DNA from: Mantis religiosa
Lineage: Eukaryota > Arthropoda > Insecta > Mantodea > Mantidae
Length of the DNA stretch: 64,000 bases
Assembly (NCBI GenBank): GCA_030765055.1
Contig: CM060951.1
Span: 53,309,357 to 53,373,356 of the forward strand
Direction of reading: 5' to 3'
The notes below the pieces were generated by a model that did no database searches, was not told where the DNA came from, and saw only the letters and a program-made list of their open reading frames with translations. The position numbers were made by a program, and so were the translations under genes. Below, piece by piece: positions 1 through 11,590 of the stretch; the stretch's first letter is position 1; each line of letters opens with the position of its first letter.

Positions 1-235
1 ATAAGGATTGAATAACCTAAAAATAAGTTACAAGATTAACACAACAGCTAGTATTGCAGAAAAATTAAATAACAATGGCAATCTCGGCTATAGCAAATCA
101 AACGGGGCAGACCTTATGGCGAATGTTATGGAGAACTATGCAAACATGAAATGGCGTGGTGTAGTTAACAACAGGCATAAAAGCAAAAGTGGTAACTGCA
201 CTAAACAAAGATACAAACGGAAGTAACAAAACGTA

Positions 236-365
236 ATTCTATATAAATGCATATAAACTTCTATTAAACTCTGTATAAAAATTCTGCATAAAATTCTGTA
301 TGAAATACTATGTGGAAATTCTACATAAAACTCTATATAAAATATGATATAACAATTCAATATAA
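236..365. repeat. AT-rich imperfect short tandem repeat
   Basis: Degenerate units of about 12-16 bases built on TATAAAATTCTG / CATAAAATTCTG run through this stretch. It has no credible coding content. The DNA before it (1-235) shows nothing I recognise. Confidence 0.55.
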
Positions 366-1130
366 AGCCTATCTCACTTACATCACAGGAATTCTACACT
401 CAGACAGCCAAGTACTTCATAAATACCTCTCCCCAAGTTAACTGGATCTTGCACCAGGCAGCTCAAAATTCGATATTCATGATAGCGTTACAATATACAA
501 ACATGTGTGGCATCAGAACAGGAACAAGTATAAATGTTAAATTTCCCTAGTAGATATTAAATACGGAGGAAAACCCCGATCCGGAAAACATAACAGATTA
601 ATTTTACTATAATTCTGCTGTAAAACCTCTCAAGGAAGGCATAAAACAGTCGCAACTTACCCAGTCGACAAATAGTATAAAGCCCCAAGATCCCACGAGG
701 CACCAGCCACAAACACCCTCTCTCTTTCCCAGGTCACCGGCAATAACCACTGCACCAGGAACTCTCTCGATCACCCACCAGTCAGGCACCACCGCCCGGC
801 CAATCAGCAAGCGGCAACGAGTCCCGGGAAAGGGAGCGCTCAGAAATGCACAGCGGAGCAGACCAGAGAGTATTGCAACGTAGTGACAAACAGGGAAAAA
901 CTACAAGATCGCCGAGGACCACTTGGCGCAAATTAGATAAAAGAATTAATTTTTACAGGTGTAGTGGAAGAATGGGTAGGTAGAGATGGTAGGTAAGGGG
1001 AATCTAGAAACAGCTTAAGACATGTACAGCTAACTTTACAAATATATTTTGCAGAAAATATTAGAAATGTGCGAAAAAGTCTCAAAGCACACCACCAAGT
1101 TCTTCGCTTAGGATTGTTCAAACTTGTGAC
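366..1130. other. unassigned intergenic DNA
   Basis: No gene or recognisable repeat. The part from about 660 to 930 is richer in GC than its surroundings and may be a fragment of an unrecognised repeat. No open frame with a domain was found on either strand. Confidence 0.4.
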
Positions 1131-1378
1131 GCCCGCCTCGGTAGCGTATATGGTAGCATGTCTGCCTCACGTTCAAGAGCTCCCAAGTTCAAATCTCGGT
1201 TTGGGTGTTACCTGGATAAGGTTTTTTTTCCTAGGTTTTCCCTTATCCTTACAGACCAATGTCGGATAGCTGTAAGGTCCATGGATCCTGGACACATTTA
1301 AACATCATTTCACCCATTTCATTCACCGTCCGATATGACTTAATGCTGGAGGACTTAAAATTACAAACAAACAAAAAC
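1131..1378 (+). mobile_element. tRNA-derived SINE, family A
   Basis: Begins GCCCGCCTCGGTAGCGTA, a pol III box A-like stretch, followed by a box B-like motif (AGTTCAAATCTCGG). The body and the A-rich tail (AAATTACAAACAAACAAAAA) match about nine other copies in this window. The flanks TTGTGAC and GTGTGAC hint at a short, decayed target duplication. Non-coding; it would have depended on LINE machinery for movement. Confidence 0.85.
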
Positions 1379-2722
1379 ACGTGTGACGTAATGCTTTCAT
1401 TCTCGTCGCAATAAATAATTTATACGAATGCGTTTCTAGAAAATTATTGGACATAATAAGATTAAAAGCCTAAATTGTAATTTTGTAATGTTCTTTTTTT
1501 AGCACTTTATATACACAGGTTCTCTTTAATAAAATATCTATATGACCTTCGTTGTCACATCTCAGTTTTGACCGCGTTAGTTGCTCGTTGACATCGAAGT
1601 TCAAGTTCACAGTTTGGACTTGTCAACTCAGTAGTAGAACTATAAGTCAAAATGTTGTTTGTACAGCTTAGAACCTAAGTGTATTGTGTTCTGTCAGCAC
1701 GTTGGTTAATTGAACAAGAGCAGGGCCAAGTTAACTTGAAACATCAGAAGCACTCTCTAACATTGCTACAATAGATTGAGGGAGCAGTCGGCTTTTATCT
1801 ACCACATTAATGCATAATTTTGTCAATTTAACTATCAGAGCTTTTCGAGACAAATTCTCTCCTTAATGGTAAGCTCTGCGGTACTTAAACAATACATTAC
1901 TAATAAATAATAATAATAGTAATAGTAATAATAGTAAACGAAGTAAATAAATCTAATATAAATTAATAGAAGGAATACCTATAGAAATATGAAGAAGCTA
2001 GGAAGTGTAGAATTGGCAAACATCACATTTTCTTTGTTCTTTAAGGTGCTCACACTGTAACCAATCGCATTTTTGTGTTGGAGCCACGTCAAGCCAGTGC
2101 TGGGTGCGTGGCCAGAAAAAAAAGGGACAGAGAGTGGCGCGCAGATCTGGACGCCTACCAAGAGAGAGAAAGAGACCGAGACAGTCTTATTGCTCTAGTT
2201 CGGAATTGGTTCAGTATTGGAATTTAGATCAGATACAGATGATTCAATTAAATTGTCCAAATTATTATTTGTTCTTGTTGTTTAGATAGTATTAGCTTTA
2301 TAATCCATTGCATTAAATTTAAATGCCTCGTTGTTATTATTGGTACTGTGCACAGTAATATTCTTTAATGATTCAGTTGTTGCTATTTTAGGTGTGGCTG
2401 CACTTGCATATCTGGTCGAAACATAACAGTAGGGCCAACTTAACTTCCGATCAAATACTGTTCTACCATAACATAACACAAAGTCACAATAAAGCTTCTA
2501 TTAATATAATTTTCACCTCTTCTTTCTTAGGCAAATATTTCGTGTACATTTCAATTCTATCTACAGTATCTGGTATTGTAAACCAGTTCTGGTACTGGAA
2601 ATGAAATCTTATCACCATTTTCATACAATTTACGAATTATATGTATGTCTTAAAGGAAGGAGAATGAAGGAAAACTGTGGAAATGAAATCGTCGTACAAA
2701 AGTAAGCACTGCAGCATGCGCC
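1379..2722. other. unassigned intergenic DNA
   Basis: No supported gene. A short interrupted (AAT/AGT)n run lies near 1900-1936. Short open frames on both strands lack recognisable domains. Confidence 0.4.
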
Positions 2723-3302
2723 TATTATGTGTTTCAAACGGAAAGCTGTTTGTCCTTGAGCGCTACTAGGTGAGCAACCAATCGGAGTCCTGCGGTGTTG
2801 TCGTATTGCATTCCCCCTAAGTGGTGTGTGATGAGCGCCAACCTAATCAATCTGTAGGAAATACTATTCGCGCTAAGAAAAAAATTCAGATTTTGCCAAA
2901 ACTGATCCATGTGGAAGGTAGAGAAATGTATCTAACATAACCATGAAAACCCCATACTTTTAGCTCAAACAGTTATCATTATTGGTTGGCATATATGCTT
3001 GAACGTATATTTGAAATTACTCAGAACTGAAACGTAAACATTTGACATGATATGGTAAAAGAAATATGTACTTTGAATAAGTCAAGGTGTTTGTTAAATT
3101 CGATGAGAGGAAACGATACACTTCTAGTTAGTGTGGCAGAACGTGTCTGGTCACATTTTATCTTTGTTTATGAATGGTTCGTAATCTCTATTTACTCTAG
3201 AGTTCAAAGCAGCATTATTCAGTTACTCTTCCATGAAAAAGTGTATCAGCTGGATCAATGAGACGCGATCCACCCCTGCCCCCCCCCCCCCCCGTTACTA
3301 CT

Positions 3303-3356
3303 CGGGTCCAAATGACCTTGTTGTCGACGGGCCCTAAAACACTACACATTCACTCA
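3303..3356 (+). mobile_element. SINE 3'-end remnant
   Basis: A 54-bp insert ending GACGGGCCCTAAAACACTAC is flanked by the direct repeat CCCGTTACTACT (3291-3302 and 3357-3368), as expected for a target duplication. Its 3' end resembles that of the SINE at 47478-47719. A run of 15 C residues (3279-3293) lies just before it. Confidence 0.55.
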
Positions 3357-3621
3357 CCCGTTACTACTGCTAGAACAATCCAATTGAGTTAAATGCTCAA
3401 ATTATGTTGCAAATAGGAATAATATTTTTTAACTGACTGACGTTATTCACAAAGAAGTTGACAAGGAACACAACAAGACTGGGAAAACTACGTGAGTCAG
3501 CAGATAAACTACAAGAAGACGACTTTTGGAAAGAAAGAGCACGTAACGAGATTATGGAATTATCATCATAAATTCGCAGTACTCGGACGTTGAAGACAAT
3601 GACGAATTATCTCTTAACGTA

Positions 3622-3848
3622 GTCAGGATAATAGGACAGAATTAAAAGTAGAAGAAATAAACCATACTATTGAAAGAAATAGAAGTCAATGGAAAGAACA
3701 TGTTCAAAGGATGAATAATAACAGAATACCAAAAATAGCCTTAAACTGTAAACCCATAGGAAGAAGAAACCAGGGAAGACCGAAGAAAAGATGGGCAGAC
3801 CAATTTGGAGCCGGAACGGGTTAAACAATCCAAAGCCGTGAGGAAAAA
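3622..3848 (+). mobile_element. 5'-truncated LINE tail
   Basis: Encodes the typical C-terminal end of a non-LTR retrotransposon ORF2, with motifs SQWKEHVQRM, RIPKIAL and GRPKKRWADQF (the last resembling the usual GRP..RW.D). It is flanked by a perfect 13-bp duplication, ATCTCTTAACGTA (3609-3621 and 3849-3861), which marks target-primed insertion into the older transposon. Only about 70 codons arrived, so the copy was dead on arrival. Confidence 0.8.
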
Positions 3849-3971
3849 ATCTCTTAACGTAAGTAAAATTCACAGCAATACGCATGCACCGCTGATATTT
3901 TCGTTGGATTATAAAAATAAGTAATTCATAAACTATAATTAATTTTAAACTAAATATTTATACCATTTGCG

Positions 3972-4199
3972 TAATATGCGTAGTCTGACTCACGTTCAAG
4001 AGGTCCCGAGTTCGAATCTCGGTCAGGGTGAGTTACCTGGATAAGGTCTTTTCTGGGGTTTTTCCTTATCCTTACAGACAAATGTCGCGTAGCTCTAAGC
4101 TCCATGAACCCTGGATACTTTTGAGCATCATTTCAACGCTTTCATTCACCGTCCGACATGACTTAACGTTGGAGGACGTAAAATTACAACAAAAAAAAA
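3972..4199 (+). mobile_element. tRNA-derived SINE, family A
   Basis: Matches the family from the box B region (CCCGAGTTCGAATCTCGG) through the TTGGAGGACGTAAAATTACAAC tail and a poly-A run. The first 15-20 bases of the tRNA-like head are degraded. It is nested in the IS630-like element. Confidence 0.85.
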
Positions 4200-4440
4200 A
4201 CGTTATTACGTGCGCAATATAGAATATCCATGTTGCAATTGTGATTTCAACAACTGAATTATTATAAAACTTTGGAAAAGTCAGTTTTCGTTCCCTTATG
4301 TCTAGCGCCACGAACACTCGCAAGTGTGCGAGAGAGAGGGAAATATAAAAAGAGTGGGGATAACGAGGTGGCAACGTTGAAGGCTCTATCGCATCTGATT
4401 CGCTATAGGTGAGAACTCTTCCCATTCGAAACACATAATA

Positions 4441-5398
4441 AATGACAAGAACCGACGTCAGAGTGTGGGAACGACGAGGTGTCCCCAAATCCAAATGCGA
4501 GTCGCACACGTTAGCGCTGCGCCATCTTGCTCGGTTTCAAAAATGAGTAATTATTACATATTGAGCTCCTCCTCAGCTTCCAAAGCATCTTAAACATGTC
4601 TTTTTTCTGTAGATAAGTATATTAATGACCATAATAATGTAAACCCTCTGTATATAAGTACATATTACGTCTAGTACAAGACGTTCAAGAGATTTCTGTA
4701 TTCGGAAATCATTATTATTAATACGCAAACTTTAAGACTTGTTTAATACTTAGCTAAAATAGGTGTGGTGTTAACACAATCTTGACCACTTCTTTAAGCC
4801 TCATTTTTGGCTACGGCACGTCATTGGAACGTAAAAGAAATATTTTACGCCATTCATTAATGGATTTTAAAGTGCTTCATGCAACATGAACGTACAGAAT
4901 GTATCTCTGTTTTTGGTATAGTTATATATTCAATCCAAGTTCTGTTCAAATCGTGTATATTCTTCCCAACTCTATCTAAGAATCTCCCTCATTTCCCAGC
5001 ACGATGACAAGCCGTCGCCTGCTGGCATGGGAAGACGCTGCGACCAGTCAGCAAAATTTGGTCACTTCACTTTAAATGGTAATAATAGTAATATTATTCA
5101 AAGGTAGCAGAGAGCAAGGAATTGATGAAATGAAAGTGAATTAACATATTCATAACTTAAGTTTACTTTGGAGCTAAACTTAAAAGCTAAGCTAATTTAA
5201 AAATAGTTTGTGCAAATACGGCACTTTTCTTTAAGTAACATCTCTACTTAAATGATTAATATTTTCTATATCATGAGAATATCTTCACACTTTATTTGTT
5301 GTGAAAACTATAGACGCAGATCAGATGTCCAAAACGATGCAGCGAATATAATGATTCTCCTAGAGTGCGATAAAGGAAAGCTAATCAAGTAAATATAC
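4441..5398. other. unassigned intergenic DNA
   Basis: No open frame with domain support and no recognisable repeat, apart from short AT-rich runs. Confidence 0.4.
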
Positions 5399-5687
5399 AG
5401 GCTGTGTCAGAAATAACATTATAAATTTCCGGTATGGGTTTCCTTACACCTCAAGGAAGAAAAAACTATGTATGAACGTATGTTTATAATCCTGCATTTT
5501 CTCGTTATTCATGCCTTAATGAAAGTGTGTGTTCAACAGCCTTCGGTGTCCAAACTCACATCATTTTTTGTATGCAGTCATAGAAAGCTTTGACCCATAA
5601 GGGTAGATAGTGAAATGTTGCCATGGAGACTTGTCTTCAGTGAATCATTTGTGTACGTGTCGTGAGTTAACTGCACGTGTTTCCTTC

Positions 5688-5925
5688 ATGGCGCGATACT
5701 CATTTCGTGAACAGGCATACATAATTTTTATGTATGGCAGCGCCAATGGTAATGGACGCGAGGATGTACGGCTCGTATCAGAAGAAGTTTCCGTGCCGAA
5801 GGCAACCAAGTCATTCAACCTTTGTCGCTGTTTACCGTCTCCTTGCTGAGATAGGAATCGTTGCACCATGGATTGTTGGTCGAGGAACACCAAGAGTTGC
5901 TCGAAGGCCGGAATGCAAAGAATAG
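5688..5925 (+). pseudogene. DUF4817-type transposase, N-terminal fragment
   Basis: Starts MARYSFREQAYIIFMYGSAN, then shifts frame after about 20 codons. It continues with RRQPSHSTFVAVYRLLAEIG and GRGTPRVARRPECKE. These match the N-terminal DNA-binding domain (DUF4817) of an insect DDE transposase family, as I know it. The start is the first ATG in frame with the domain. Coding is lost by the frameshift and by an abrupt change to LINE sequence right after ARRPECKE. In the intact family a catalytic DDE domain would follow; here it is missing or lies inside the gap. The matching C-terminus is at 8125-8244. Confidence 0.8.
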
Positions 5926-7065
5926 GCTTCACAGTGGATGGATCACCATAAAAAATATTGTAGGAAAGGCAGCATTTGAAACTTTAGGTACTAAGAAAGC
6001 AGGCAAGCAGAATAAGAGACTAAGAATATGGAACGCTGAAATACAAAAATTAATAAAACAAAAAAATGTATTTACAGTACTTGAATGACAGATCAGAAGA
6101 AAATAGAATGAATCATAATAAGGCAAGAGCAGAAGTTAAAAGCTATACAAGAAAACTAAATAAAGAACACTGGGAAAAATACATAGCAGATATAGAACAT
6201 AACCTACATGGCCGCCAAGATAAAGTTTATAAATGTATTAGAAACCTAAATTCAATGGAAAAAGATAAAGTAAATATAAAAATCATTAAATATGAAGAAT
6301 TAGAGGAATATTATAAAAATCTCTAGAATACAGGAGATATACAAAATTGGGAAATAGATAAATTATACAGAGCAGAAGTAGACCGGTTAGAAGTAGAAGA
6401 ATTAATTGAAAATATAGCTAAAAGTAGAAATAGGAAATCCTGCGGAATAGATAATATTAATTTAGAATTAATTAAATATGCTCCTAAAGAATTACATGAC
6501 AGGCTATTGTATCTATATAACAAGTGTTGGGAAACAAAAGAAATACCGCAAGAATGGAAGATAGCTAAAGTGATACCAATATTTAAGAAAGGTTAAAGAA
6601 CAAGACCTGAAAATTATAGAGGGATTAGTTTATTGTGTGCTGCCTACAAAATATATGCCAAAATAATAAGTACTCGGTTAAACAAAATAACGGATACAAT
6701 ACTCCTAGAAGAACAAACGGGTTTTAGAAAAGGAAGAAGCACCATTGACAATGCTTTTACTCTTAAACAAATTATAGAAAAACGACGAGAACAAAATTTA
6801 GAGAGGCACTTACTATTTATTGACCATTATAAAGCTTTTGACAAAGTATCACGAATGATACTGTGGAAAATTTTAAATAATAGAGGCGTAACTTTACAAC
6901 TAATTGAAGTTATAAAAAGTATGTACATTGACACAAAAATAAAAATAAATAAAAAAGAACCAGTAATAGTTAATGGTGGCGTAAGACAAGGTTGTCCGTT
7001 ATCAATCACACATTTTAATTTGTATGTTGACGAAATATCAAGGATCTGGTTGAATAAAGCCAATG
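5926..7065 (+). mobile_element. 5'-truncated LINE with reverse transcriptase, runs into gap
   Basis: The sequence switches from the DNA transposon to the linker between the endonuclease and reverse transcriptase regions of a LINE (WNAEIQKLIKQKNV). The RT domain follows and stops at the assembly gap. The endonuclease is absent, as in ordinary 5' truncation. The 3' end and target duplication cannot be seen because of the Ns. Confidence 0.8.
6066..7065 (+). pseudogene. LINE reverse transcriptase (broken, partial)
   Basis: Would copy LINE RNA into DNA at a nicked target. Visible RT motifs in order: KVIPIFKKG and RPENYRGISLLC (near 6570-6640), EQTGFRKGRSTIDNAF, motif A FIDHYKAFDKV with its aspartate kept, and GGVRQGCPLSITHFNLYVDEI just before the gap. 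The motif C F/YADD box would fall inside the Ns. A TAA at about 6595 interrupts the FKKG-RTRPENYRG stretch, and another stop (6324-6326) lies upstream, so the copy is inactive. The style suggests an RTE- or CR1/Jockey-like clade; I cannot place it more precisely. Confidence 0.8.
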
Positions 7066-8065
7066 NNNNNNNNNNNNNNNNNNNNNNNNNNNNNNNNNNN
7101 NNNNNNNNNNNNNNNNNNNNNNNNNNNNNNNNNNNNNNNNNNNNNNNNNNNNNNNNNNNNNNNNNNNNNNNNNNNNNNNNNNNNNNNNNNNNNNNNNNNN
7201 NNNNNNNNNNNNNNNNNNNNNNNNNNNNNNNNNNNNNNNNNNNNNNNNNNNNNNNNNNNNNNNNNNNNNNNNNNNNNNNNNNNNNNNNNNNNNNNNNNNN
7301 NNNNNNNNNNNNNNNNNNNNNNNNNNNNNNNNNNNNNNNNNNNNNNNNNNNNNNNNNNNNNNNNNNNNNNNNNNNNNNNNNNNNNNNNNNNNNNNNNNNN
7401 NNNNNNNNNNNNNNNNNNNNNNNNNNNNNNNNNNNNNNNNNNNNNNNNNNNNNNNNNNNNNNNNNNNNNNNNNNNNNNNNNNNNNNNNNNNNNNNNNNNN
7501 NNNNNNNNNNNNNNNNNNNNNNNNNNNNNNNNNNNNNNNNNNNNNNNNNNNNNNNNNNNNNNNNNNNNNNNNNNNNNNNNNNNNNNNNNNNNNNNNNNNN
7601 NNNNNNNNNNNNNNNNNNNNNNNNNNNNNNNNNNNNNNNNNNNNNNNNNNNNNNNNNNNNNNNNNNNNNNNNNNNNNNNNNNNNNNNNNNNNNNNNNNNN
7701 NNNNNNNNNNNNNNNNNNNNNNNNNNNNNNNNNNNNNNNNNNNNNNNNNNNNNNNNNNNNNNNNNNNNNNNNNNNNNNNNNNNNNNNNNNNNNNNNNNNN
7801 NNNNNNNNNNNNNNNNNNNNNNNNNNNNNNNNNNNNNNNNNNNNNNNNNNNNNNNNNNNNNNNNNNNNNNNNNNNNNNNNNNNNNNNNNNNNNNNNNNNN
7901 NNNNNNNNNNNNNNNNNNNNNNNNNNNNNNNNNNNNNNNNNNNNNNNNNNNNNNNNNNNNNNNNNNNNNNNNNNNNNNNNNNNNNNNNNNNNNNNNNNNN
8001 NNNNNNNNNNNNNNNNNNNNNNNNNNNNNNNNNNNNNNNNNNNNNNNNNNNNNNNNNNNNNNNNN
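7066..8065. other. assembly gap (1,000 N)
   Basis: Exactly 1,000 unknown bases, probably a placeholder length. Any open frames spanning it are artefacts. It hides the 3' end of the LINE and possibly the DDE domain of the host transposon. Confidence 0.99.
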
Positions 8066-8124
8066 ACGAGTACCATTGGTTTATGGAGTAGTTATCCCGG
8101 ATAAATAAAATCTTCATCGACGTG

Positions 8125-8244
8125 CAAACCTGCAAAACCATTCGATACCATCCCGGAGTTTATGAAAGGGTACAGCAGTCCGTGATTCGACGAGTACATG
8201 CCCGTCTAGAAGCAAGAGGAGGACATTTCGCGCATTTATTATGA
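8125..8244 (+). pseudogene. DUF4817-type transposase, C-terminal fragment
   Basis: In-frame end of a DDE transposase: YERVQQSVIRRVHARLEA then GGHFAHLL and a TGA at 8242-8244. The layout matches C-termini at 43848 and 45703 in this window (one of which ends GQHFQHLL). It belongs to the element whose N-terminus lies at 5688-5925. Confidence 0.75.
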
Positions 8245-8381
8245 GTTTTGTGTGTTATGTGTGCGAACAGCTCCTAACGAGAAAATAAAGGATTATAGGA
8301 CATACGTTGTATGAACTTCTCCCTCTTGTGGTGTAAGGAACCCATATCTGAAATTTGTAAATAACAGTAAAAGAATAACAC

Positions 8382-8996
8382 AAATTCAATTTTTTACTCA
8401 ACACTCTAAATCGAAATGTATGGGAACGTATTTAAAAATCGAAAAGGGACAGAAGAACTTTCGAAACATTAAACTGATTTACCTATATAAAACTATTTTT
8501 ATCTCATTCTTATCCCTCCTCGATTGCTTGATTATAAGGACTACCAAATGGTCAAGAACCCAGAAGTATGTTGGCATGAAAATTCAAAATATGAAACGGA
8601 TATACTAATCTAATTTTGTTCTCAAATTTAAAACAGTAATTTGTCTACCAAGAAGGGTGGAAATGACGTAGTAGGTATTCCATAACTATTTTCTCCCTTT
8701 TCGGTAGTCACCGGGAATATTAAACTTAATTCTTTTTTAATAGTGAATATATTTCTAATTTTTTTCATTTACATTCAGTATCACGAATTTTCATTTGAAA
8801 ACTTCTAATTTTTTAAAACTCTGCAAAACATGGAGTTCATGAACTCCCTCCGTATTTCTATTCCTAATTTTATCCTTAAATTCATGTTATTTTTAATTTC
8901 GAATAATTTAACTCAGTATGATCCTTCTTTCTGTATCACAATAAAAAGAGCTAACCAAATAATAAACGTTTTAGTTTATAATAGATTCTAGCACAT
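8382..8996. other. unassigned AT-rich DNA
   Basis: No domain-bearing frame or recognisable repeat was seen. Confidence 0.4.
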
Positions 8997-9330
8997 TGTG
9001 ACCTTATGGGTTCGTAGAATTAAAAGTCGGATTTGCGAAATTCTAAATGTTTTTATTTGTGTAGAAATACACTCCGTAGCAGCGACCTTACATCACATAT
9101 CACAACAAAATCTTCCAAGGTCGATGGCAATAACAGCGTTCATTTTACAACACTCTCAGCTGTTCTCTGCTTACCTCTCGCGACTCACTCACATTTGTTA
9201 CATGTCTTACAACAACAATTCTTGTTTCACAGCTCTACTACTGCTGCTGGCGTGTCACAATCTCTTAAATACCTTGCTGATAATTTATAGGCGATTCGAA
9301 AATAAACCAGAACCCGAACAATCTCTTAAA
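8997..9330 (-). mobile_element. gypsy-type LTR fragment
   Basis: Starts TGTGACCTTATGGGTTCG and contains the TTTTTATTTGTGTAGAAATAC block. It matches the solo LTRs at 47289 and 57309 and the 3' LTR of the gypsy element ending at 39472, so it lies in minus orientation. The far end is lost where LINE sequence begins near 9330. Confidence 0.65.
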
Positions 9331-10297
9331 AAAAAAATTCAAATTCAAATTTATTCACCATAAGATTTCCAATTACAGAAATATCGGCTTCGTCAATACA
9401 ATTTTACATTACAGATTAACAGTAAACACATGATCGGATAAACAATACTTAAGTATGTTTCCACTTTCTATTTTATTTTAGAAACTTAAACTAATTTGCT
9501 CAATATTTAAAGAAACAATATCAACATTTTGCAGTTACTAAAAAGATTAAAGATTGCAATATATATAATACATATGTCTAACAAAATTGATTCACTGTTC
9601 ATCAAGGTATTCATTTACTGAATAAAAACATCTTTGTATTAGATACTTCTTTAATTTCCTTTTAAATATTGTTAAATTTGGTAATTCTTTGAAATATTGA
9701 GGAAGTTTGTTGTACAATTTAATACAGTTATAGTGTATACTTTTTTCATATAGGGTTCTCTTATGCCCTTTAACATGAAGATGTGATTTACCTCTAGTGT
9801 TGTGACTATGTATTTCAGCGTTTGTGACAAAAATATTTAACTGTTTATGAGCGATCACCAGCACCTCATAGAGATATATAGATGGAACTGACAGAATATT
9901 CAATGATCTGAAATAAGGTCTACAACTTGTGGTACTGGAAAGATTCATCATTAAACGTATGGCCCTTTTTTGTATTATAAACATTCTTTTCGTATAGCTC
10001 GTCTTTCCCCAGAATATTATGCCATAGGATAACTGCGAGTGAAAGTAGGCAAAATAGGCTATTTTAAGCACATCAAGATTGACTGATGATCTTAAAGTAT
10101 ATAGTGCAAAACAAGTTTGACATAGTTTTTTGGATAAAGCATCAATATGAGTTCCCCAATCTAGATTACTATCTACCCAAACTCCAAGAAATTTAATTTT
10201 ATCTGTAGTAGTTACTGATTCATTTTCTAAGCATATATTAGGGAAACTTACATTTTTGTTGACTTTATGATGGAAACCTACAGCGATGCTTTTGCTC
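9331..10297 (-). mobile_element. LINE 3' portion
   Basis: Minus-strand non-LTR retrotransposon fragment. It carries the end of the ORF2 frame (10297-9592), a 3' UTR, and a terminal stretch that reads TTTGAATTTGAATTT on the minus strand. It is 5'-truncated within the reverse transcriptase thumb. Confidence 0.75.
9592..10297 (-). pseudogene. LINE ORF2 C-terminus (truncated)
   Basis: An open frame of about 234 codons with no proper start. It opens inside the RT thumb (KIKFLGVWVDSNLDWGTHID) and passes through a hydrophobic, aromatic segment (LKIAYFAYFHSQLSYGIIFW, QKRAIRLMM). It ends with the basic tail typical of Jockey/CR1-like ORF2 proteins (HNTRGKSHLHV, LYNKLPQYFKELPNLTIFKR). No YADD core is included. 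The frame has no stops over this length, so the insertion may be relatively young, but it cannot function alone. Confidence 0.8.
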
Positions 10298-11238
10298 TTA
10301 TTAATAAGAGCAGTTCACAAATTTACATTTATCTCAGTTTGTTTTGGCAGACCTTTATCTGCATGTTATCTTCGTCTGCCGGCTCTTGGTTTTCACACTG
10401 CCCGCCTATCAGTTCCTTTTGTGTAAACAAGCCGCGCGATCGTAGATACAGGTTCGCGACAATATGAAAATTATGACTATAGGAGAAAATCATTATAGAA
10501 TGCTGTATTTAGAAACATTCGTTATTTCTGGTGCAATTACAAATACCTGCATTTTCCATATAATTTTTCTTTATTTCAAAAGTTAAATAAAAGTAAGAGA
10601 AAAATTAACAGCTTCAAAAATTCAACCAAGTCTCAATTTACAACACAGCAATAATTGTATCGGAATATTACAATCCCACAATCAGCATTTTGTAATAATT
10701 TATAATGATTAGTAAAGAGATGTTAAGCTCCTTCAATTTAAGCTACACGTCACTGCTATAAGTTTAAAATGTAAATAAGAATTGGAGTTTCCTCAGCATT
10801 TCCGTAATTTTACGTAAAATAATTCTGAGGTACTCATTCACAGAAGTTCCCTTTATCAATCCTTCAAACAGTCATAAAATGCTTATTTTTCTGCATAATT
10901 CGTATTAAACAGATAATTATTTGCAGAAATAGTTTTTATTGCATATTACATTGTAAGTTATAATGAGAACTGCGAAATACAGTAGGCATAAGATAAGCAG
11001 AAGTGAAATCTCCTTTTAGGAGTTGGTCGCTATATGTGACTTGAAATACTTTGCATGACAAGGAGAATAAAAGATAATTAACCACTCCACATTTCATAAA
11101 AATGGTGTATTGGAAAATCCAAACGAATATCATGGAAATGGTTAACTCTAGACAGATGTATTTGACATAAAATGTCTGCTTTAACCAAATCTACGTTTTA
11201 TAACTGCAGGGACTGTTCCCAGAAAAGTCACTATATAT
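10298..11238. other. unassigned AT-rich DNA
   Basis: No supported gene or repeat. Confidence 0.4.
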
Positions 11239-11590
11239 TGTAACTTTGTGGGTTTGTAGAATTATAAGGCCGAGTTACAGAAATTAAAAATATCCTTTAT
11301 TTCCGTCGAAATACACTATTCAATTCTCAGGTAAGAACATCACATATACACAGTCTTCCAAAGTCGATGACAATAACAACAGTGACAGCAGAATAACACT
11401 TCCAGCTGTCTCTCCGCTTACTCTGTTTCACAACTAACTGACTCATCACTAGCCATGGCTTCTTTTTATACACCTAATCGATCTTTCTAGATTGTTCTCG
11501 ACTCTCCTCTAAAATGTCACCAGATAAAACACGAATGTTCTAGAATGTAACTATATAAGTGCCGGCAAGTCTTTTACCCCTGTGATAAAC
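11239..11590 (-). mobile_element. gypsy-type LTR-like fragment
   Basis: Opens TGTAACTTTGTGGGTTTGTA and contains ATATCCTTTATTTCCGTCGAAATAC, like the solo LTRs at 47289 and 57309. The distal end does not match those LTRs and is approximate, so this is either a diverged subfamily or a partial copy. Confidence 0.55.

Larger units (their letters stand above)
2723..4440 (-). mobile_element. non-autonomous IS630/Tc1-like DNA transposon (copy 1)
   Basis: Bounded by terminal inverted repeats: TATTATGTGTTTCAAA at the left and its reverse complement TTCGAAACACATAATA at the right. The same ends and subterminal blocks are found at 18081-19433 and 60194-61830, there in the opposite orientation. Around 3520-3600 it retains degraded coding sequence for the acidic C-terminus of the transposase seen at 60469-60669. 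A 54-bp SINE tail, a LINE tail and a family A SINE have inserted inside it. No catalytic core remains, so it is a dead, deleted derivative. Confidence 0.75.
5399..8381 (+). mobile_element. DUF4817-type DNA transposon, interrupted
   Basis: Long terminal inverted repeats of about 100 bp face each other. The left arm has ATGGGTTTCCTTACACCTCA and TATAATCCTGCATTTTCTCG. The right arm carries the reverse complements (TGGTGTAAGGAACCCAT, CGAGAAAATAAAGGATTATA). Between them are the N-terminal helix-turn-helix (5688-5925) and the last ~40 codons (8125-8244) of the same transposase type. The middle is replaced by a LINE (from about 5926) and by an assembly gap. The outer few bases of the right end are diverged, so the boundaries are good to about 20 bases. 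Confidence 0.8.

Noticed and set aside
4072..4509. 145-codon minus-strand frame
   Set aside because: Runs across a SINE and the end of the IS630-like element in antisense; no protein similarity.
6633..8141. Long frames of 340-490 codons on both strands crossing 7066-8065
   Set aside because: Most of each is unknown sequence in the gap. Only the reverse transcriptase part at the left and the transposase end at the right are real.
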